A DNA stretch of 64,000 nucleotides from Callaeas wilsoni (taxonomy: Eukaryota > Chordata > Aves > Passeriformes > Callaeidae), in NCBI GenBank assembly GCA_013398955.1, contig VWPU01008394.1, positions 36,078 through 100,077 on the forward strand, given 5' to 3'. A model generated the notes under the pieces. That model worked only from the letters and a program-made list of their open reading frames with translations. It searched no databases and was not told the DNA's origin. Positions within the stretch are counted from its first letter, which is position 1; each line of letters opens with the position of its first letter. Below, piece after piece: positions 57,701 to 64,000 of the stretch. The translations under genes were made by a program, and so were the position numbers.

Positions 57701-59469
57701 ACCATCCCTACAGGCCACCCCAAGCTGCTCCAGGTCTGCTGCAGAGGCTCCTCCAGGCCCAGAGCCACAGCAGCCTTGCCAGCTGCACGCTGCCTTCCCT
57801 CACAGCAGAAACCACCACTGGCTAACCTCACTGTCGCTTCTTGCTTTTTTAAAATCCTATTAAAAATAGACCATCCAGGAACACTGCAACCATGTGATAC
57901 TGGATATTTGGGTGACTTCCTCCAATTCAGCAGGCTCAATGAGCACATTTCAATAACAACAATGCTTTTAGTCCCATACAGATTAGGCAACGAGTCTCAT
58001 GAAGACAAACGACTTTGTTATTAGAACACGTGGAGAGAATGAAACTCCCAAAGGTCTCACAAGCAAACTCTAAGAGCTGGGTACATCTGTCTGTCCCTAC
58101 AACTCAACCCGGAGCTCTCTGGCTCAACCAAAGACTGTAACAGTGGTCATTACACACATTTTCTGACATAGTAGAAGCTTGGCAGCACTTTATCTGATCA
58201 TTTATTTATCTGAAAAATAACAGTAATCCATTATTTAACCCATCTGGCACATGCTATAAAATCCCTGCAGTAGAAACAGACTGCAAATAACCAGTGGCAG
58301 CTCCATGTACAGACATTACTATTCTGCAAGCATTGCTGGTGACAATTTGGGGGAGATCCCACAGAATCCACTAATATTACTAGGTAAATGTTTTAACATG
58401 ATATTCAAAGAATTGAACAAATAAGACCAATTATTATAAATGAGACCCTCACAGATCTTTACATGTAATAAAGAACTCACATAACTTTCAAGATTAGGTC
58501 TACAGGAAAAAAAAAGAAGAGCATTTTAAAATATAAAGCTATTATCACTTCTCCCCAAAAGTAGTTCTCAACGATGCTACACTTTCAGCGTTCCATTAGG
58601 ACTACAGGATACACCCTTCCAGAAGCTATTTGTGGGCTGTGAGAAGCTTTCACAAACAGCTTGGTGTCTCTTTGACCCCACCAGGGTGGCATCATTTCCT
58701 CCTCCAGACACACTCAGCAGCCAGGGGAGCAGCTCTGGTGCAGACTGGGCTCCAGCTTAAACCATGGCTTGCCTTGCTTCCCAAGGCTCACAGTTTATTT
58801 TAACAACAGATTGCTGACATGTCACAAAACTGCTGTCGGAAAGCTAAGAGCTTTCTCAGTTTCTTCAGCTGCTGTGGCTGACATCTGACTACAGAGAACA
58901 GGTATTTACAGAAACATAATAAAATGTCAAGGTTAGGTTAAACCAAGTATTGTTAGACTGTTGGGTAATTATATCCTCAGCACCTTTAGCTTAAAGGCAA
59001 TAGGAATAAAGTGGGTGCCCACCATTGGGACTCGTCACTGCAGAGCTGCCATCACGTTCATTCCAGTGACACAGCGGGTCCCCCAAGCACAGAAGCAATT
59101 GAAGCATTCCCTGTTCTGCTGCTGTGCTAGGTTTTAAGAAGAGGCAGAGCACAGTTAGAAAGTGTCCTGTGAAGGCTCGCTGCCGTGCGCAGATGCAATT
59201 CCTTGACAGTTCACACTTGATTCTGCAAGAGCCGCTCTGCTGTGAACTGTGCAACTCAGAGCAGAGCAGGGGGCGAGCTGTGCCTGAACGACTCCATCTC
59301 TGCACTGATGGGCACCGTGTTCTGGAAGGACTAAGCAGTGACCTACTGAGAGAAGTGCTTACTGTTCAACGCTTAGAGAACGCTTAGATCACATGCAATA
59401 GTTTTGCTGCAAATTGTGGAATATGTAAAAATTTTCCTAAGGATATTCTTTGATGTTTGATCTTTGTGT

Positions 59470-60120
59470 ACTTTCAAGCCTAATCAACAGGAAAGGAGAT
59501 TTGATCTGTGAAACAGATAGCAGCTAACAAGCTCTAAGTGATGTCCAGGTGTTTGAAAGGCAAAGTATTTGTTGGCAGAACTGCCTCGTTAAGGTTTAGG
59601 GTTTGAAATGCTTCAGTGATCTCAGGCATACTGGGAGGTTAACAAAGCTTGGGAAGAAGGATGTCCACTGATGGTGCGGAATTTAGAGGGCACAAGGACA
59701 TGTGACAGAATCCCCACACAAGGAAGAAACGAATAAAGCCAACTCAAGCAACTGTGCTGAATCAGCTCTGACTGGGAAAAAGGTAATTCCAGCAGGAGAA
59801 GATCCTGGCCACTGACTCACAGCTACCAACCCAAGAAATCAGCAACCCAAAAGAAGAGAAAGACTGAGCCTGCAAGACTCAGCATGAGAAGCAAGAGAAT
59901 CATTAACCAATAGAAGACAGAATACTAATTAATAAAGGAACTAGGTAACTTGTAGCCAATGAACATTAATGCCTTTGTTTGCTAAACTGTGTAACTAGTG
60001 AAAAGTTTTGGCAGTCATGGTGCTGGCTTTGTGGATTTGCCACCCAGCACCCGTCTCTGTGCAGAACTGTAAATAAGTCAAATATCTCAACTCTGTGCGT
60101 GGATTTGCCTCTTGCATATC
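59470..60120 (+). mobile_element. Candidate solo LTR (family uncertain)
   Basis: The 3' part (tttgccacccagcacccgtc, ctgtgcagaactgtaaataa, gtcaaatatctcaactctgt, gcgtggatttgcctcttgca) has the look of an avian retroviral R-U5 end, with a polyadenylation-like aaataag word. The sequence before it includes attaataaagg, a TATA-like stretch. The 5' boundary is not clear and no target-site duplication was found. Confidence 0.4.
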
Positions 60121-63100
60121 AGGTGAAAGAATCTACTTTAAAACAACAGTCTGCACAGCAATATACAGGACTATATAATTAAAGCAGCTTTTTTGAAATC
60201 CCAAGAAAAACCCACTAATAGGCACAGAAATTTTGAAATAGTTACATTTTCTCTCTTATGCTCAGGTTGTTTTCTGGCATATTTCCCTCCCCACGTAGCA
60301 CTGCCATACCCAAGCAGAGCCATTACCTGGTCAGAATCTGCCCTCGGCCAGTTTTGCTTGCAAGGACCCAGCACAAGCGAAGAAGACCAAGCATTGTAGG
60401 AGCCCTGGCATCACCCCCAGGGCAGCTGCTGCAGACACACAGGGAAACCAAGAGAGGGCCACTAGCAACGCCGGGGACAGCACAAGCAGCTTTTTGTTCT
60501 GTGCAGTTTCCTCTGACACTTCCCTAACTCAATTTATTGCTCATAAACCCTCAAACTGAACTATTTCAAGGTCAGCTACTGAGTTCAGCTTGCCCAGGCC
60601 ATGCTCTCCAGTGAAAACTGTTTACTGATTTCTCTGTGTTCAAAGGAACATTTCCACTCACTAGAACTGAAATTGGATTAGACCCTATGTTAGGACCAAG
60701 CTAGCTGGAGCTAGCTCCCCCTCATCTCAAAGATAATGGAAAGGGAGGAGCATGTTGGTAGCAGCAAGAATGAAAAGAAATGAATGTCTGACTGAGTGGA
60801 TAAATAAATAAACCAGTGCACTGTACACAGCCATACAAAAGTGAAACAGAAATCTCAAGGGGGCAAAGCAGCATGCTCTAGGAAAGCACAGCATGAAAGA
60901 GAAACAACTCAAACCCAGGGAAAAATAGATGGAAATGGAGAACAAAAATGTCACCTCTTCACTCCGACTTTAAAAGAGGCAGCGTAAACACAGTCTTGTT
61001 GATTTTTGTGTACAGGCAAGAAAAGCATGTGTTGGGGCTTGGTTTCACTGCCCTGAAACTCACAAAGGTGATGTCTAACACAAAACACGGCACTTCAGCA
61101 GAGCAGACAGATGAGTTCCAGTTCTAGGCAGAGCATTCTCACTTGTTCTTAATTTCCACAGAAATCAAATCACACTTAACAAAAGCCAGTACATGGCCTA
61201 GATTGTCCCTATCTATTTTTATGGGTCAGCAGAAGTAGGTATATATCTGTTGTTGGTCAACAGTTACTGAAATGCTGATCAGCTACAGCCAAGCATCGCT
61301 CAGTGGGGCTACAGTGATCCAGGAACTACACTAAGATTCTCCTAAGTTTGTTTGCAAAGTCAAAGAACCAAAACTGTCAGAAATGAACTTACAGCAATAC
61401 CAACAACCTGCTAGTGATATATATCCAACAGGACAAGGCTCAAAGGCATAACGTTGTAGTAAGAATGCCTGAGATATAATCAATGGGACAGATTTAAGCT
61501 GCTTCACCCCAAAACTGAGGCTAATGCCCTCAAGCAGAGTCTGAATTTGCAGTGTCACTGGGCACAGGAATACAAAGCCTCGTGGGATTTGGGCCCACTG
61601 CTCACAACTAGTTTGCGAGTGCACTCAAGCCAGTCTTTTAACTTAAATCCAAATTTTCAGATTAAATACAACCATGTCCAACTCCAAGGCTGGCTATACA
61701 GCCACCAAATCTAGAAACACACCTGGATGAATCAAAGCAATAGGGCTTTCACAAGAGTGGCATGACTTCAAAAAATCTGTATTGCTGGTTTCTAACAAAA
61801 TATAACTTAGCTTGGAAAAATAAGAGTTCTTTTCAGCTATTTCAATATGTGGTTGGGATAGTGGGTGCTATTTTTACGTTGGCATGCAAAGACCCCGAAT
61901 TTGAAAGCATAACATAGTAGCAAAGCTGGACACACTGGAGCATACAGCAGAGCCCCACTTCCACCACCCCCAGCTGGAAATGAGTCTGTTCTTCCACTCT
62001 CAGACAGCACCTGAAGAGATGCTGACAACTTCTTTGCAACACTGGTCATGCAGTCATTAACATAACTTTACCAACCACTGCTGCAAGTTACTCACACCAA
62101 CACAGCCACCTGAACAACAGGGGCAAGCTGGGATGGGGGCGTCCAGAGGGAGAGGGTAAGAGAGCTGCCTTTGCTTTAGGGCACACACAAGCTGCAACGA
62201 TGTGCTCAAAATTCATCCCTGACCCTGCTTGCTGGCAAAATATCTATGCCAACACCACATCTAAGAGTTGATGCTACACTCGAAGCTCTGGTACTTTAAG
62301 CAGCTGCCCTGAATGACCGTCTCTGCTTACCAGTTTAAAAAGATGTGAAATTCACTCTTTCTGTGCCTACATATGTCTCTAAAGAGGACAAGAACAGCCT
62401 GTGGTGTGAGAATGAAGCACAGACACAATCTCACTGGCGTTCATCACCCTGCGAGTCCCTTTGCAGGATCACCCCTGCACTTGTCTGACTTTGTGTTTGC
62501 TCTTTGCACCTCAGCATGCTTTGACCTTGAATCCATTATTTATGTTACCTAATCAAGGATGAGATAGTGAATGCTATTCAAACAGCATGCTGCCATCACT
62601 TGAGGAAAAAACCAGCAGCGAGGGAAGACAGCAGAGAGTCTCTCTTGAGTGCCCAGCAGGTTTCCTACCCTGGCCTGCTCAACTCTGAGCCAGGCCCTCC
62701 TCAGGAATCGTAAGGGACCTTGAGCTTTCCACTGTAACACGGTTCCAAGACAACAGCACACCAACATTTTTGGAGCAGCTTCTCACCAAAGGATTCAACC
62801 ACTCAGTGAAGAGAATTCAAGGTCAGACGAGGTTGGAAATAAAAAAAGAAAAAAGAAAAAGAAAGTATACACACTTTATGAGACATTTTAATTCCGTAAG
62901 AAGAACATCAACAGAGAGAGAGAACTCAAAAACACATTTCCAAAATAACTCCTTACACAGAGAAGGTCTATTGGGTGCCTGGAAACAACTCTGCAGTACC
63001 ACGGCTCTCTTGACCAGGAGGATAAATTTCATCCCTTTGGGATAGTTCAGAGATACTCTTGTATAAGACACAAAACACCAAGGTGTGCTATATCATTAAT

Positions 63101-63877
63101 GTATTTAGTATTTTTCAGGGGGTGCAGGCATGCTCCTCAGCTCTCACATTCACTCTCTCCTACACAAATATACTCTCAGACGCAGGCAAGCAGTCCCTGT
63201 TGAAGGGACTGTCCGGTTTGATTTGTTCTGATGCACACACAATGTGCTGTCCCACCACGCCTGAGTGGGAGGACTCTACAAGTAAGGTGACCCATTCATA
63301 TCAAAACAAAAAGTCTGTTTCCTTTCCTTCCCTGCAGAGTGCTAGACTGGGGATAATTCTGGAGTATTTCACTAAGTGGCTCAAGGATCTAGATGGCATG
63401 GCTTTCCTACCAACACTCTTTGACTGTGCAAGCCTTTTGAAAGAAGTATTTGGAGTCTGCCATGTTGTACTGCCCGGCTCAATACCAGTGACCTCTGTCA
63501 TCCCTTTTACCCTTAAAGACCTGTTGTCTGTCATTTTTTTCAGATTTATGCATTAGCTCAAGGCAGAGCAATGAAAACAGTGCATTGCTAGGGATGAAAA
63601 GAACCATTTCCACATCTCAATTTGCAGGCTTTGCCATCAAGATGCACAGGACTAACTGTTTTCAGGCAGAAGCTGATGAGATACTAACACACAAGACCAA
63701 AAAGATTAGAAAAATGTCTGATTAAAGAACATATGAGAGTCACGCTGCGCATCACTGCTGACTGCAGGGCTTCTGAACGGCTGCCAGAAGAATATAATCC
63801 AAAGGTGCAGTGTCACCAAAAAGCGTAGTTGAATATCAAAGCGCTTATGTCGTAGAAGCCGTTTCTCCTCAAGGAGC

Positions 63878-64000
63878 GGGACGGTGCTGCCGAAGGCGAT
63901 AACCGAGCTGCCCACCGCGCTGTCCCGCGGCCGCGGCGCATCCCCGCCGCGCTGCCGGAGCCGCGGCGGCCGGAGCGCGGATCCCGCGCGGGCGGGAGGG
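63878..64000. promoter_or_regulatory. MYO5A: CpG-rich edge, probably flank of the MYO5A promoter island
   Basis: The last 120 bases become extremely GC- and CpG-rich (ccgcggccgcggcgc, gccgcggcggccgg, cccgcgcgggcggg), rising toward the edge. For a minus-strand gene whose exon 1 lies just beyond the window, this is where the promoter and exon 1 CpG island should end. No exon 1 coding sequence or matching donor is present in the visible part. Confidence 0.7.

Larger units (their letters stand above)
43780..64000 (-). other. Intron 1 of MYO5A (incomplete, more than 20 kb)
   Basis: Everything right of exon 2 lies between it and the missing exon 1. It holds a perfect hairpin (50,149-50,171), a CpG-rich patch (50,820-51,110), a GC-rich block near 53,290-53,520, a second N-joined duplication (55,847-56,013), a CR1 tail (57,392-57,700), an LTR-like block (about 59,470-60,120) and the CpG-rich right edge. 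No other gene is recognised. Large first introns are normal for this gene. Confidence 0.85.

Noticed and set aside
63059..63556. 165-codon plus-strand open frame in intron 1.
   Set aside because: No family resemblance and no conserved motif; likely chance.
63706..63915. Minus-strand frame starting in the CpG-rich edge, a tempting MYO5A first exon.
   Set aside because: Its translation does not match the class V myosin N-terminus, and I see no short coding piece with a phase-0 donor as exon 2 needs.

Overview
The window is a piece of a vertebrate genome, almost certainly a bird. It carries the 5' two thirds of the motor-domain part of one gene, MYO5A (unconventional myosin-Va), on the minus strand. 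The protein read from the exons is a class V myosin head. Its P-loop, switch I and switch II fall at residues 163-170, 214-221 and 437-442 if nine residues lie in the missing first exon, which is the numbering known for chicken myosin Va. As I recall the chicken protein, the match is close but not perfect. Together with CR1 LINE tails and an ERVL-type LTR of a kind common in Neoaves, this points to a non-galliform bird. The species cannot be named from the sequence alone.

Layout, in gene order (right to left): a CpG-rich flank at 63,878-64,000, probably the edge of the promoter island. Exon 1 with the start codon is not in the window and must lie beyond 64,000. Then intron 1 (more than 20 kb) with a CR1 tail and one LTR-like block, followed by exon 2 (43,669-43,779), exon 3 (42,440-42,611), exon 4 (37,293-37,437), the 16.4-kb intron 4 with a solo LTR and a perfect DR1 element, exon 5 (P-loop, 20,730-20,886), exon 6 (switch I, 16,124-16,267), exons 7-9 (15,361 to 13,160), exon 10 (10,528-10,793), exon 11 (rest of switch II, 9,682-9,763), exons 12-15 (7,252 to 599) and exon 16 (7-104). 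The gene continues off the left edge. All 15 exons join in frame with no stop codon, covering about residues 10-671.

No other protein-coding gene, tRNA, rRNA or CRISPR array could be supported; all other open frames look like chance. Points of interest are a GC-AG splice donor after exon 3, two places where a single N joins near-identical copies of flanking sequence (assembly artefacts, one duplicating an exon-11 splice acceptor), three CpG-rich patches inside introns, a perfect DR1 nuclear-receptor site, an LTR with promoter motifs antisense to the gene, and several short hairpins and tandem duplications. I do not see evidence for an undescribed biological system here; this is an ordinary, intact animal gene with a few details worth checking.
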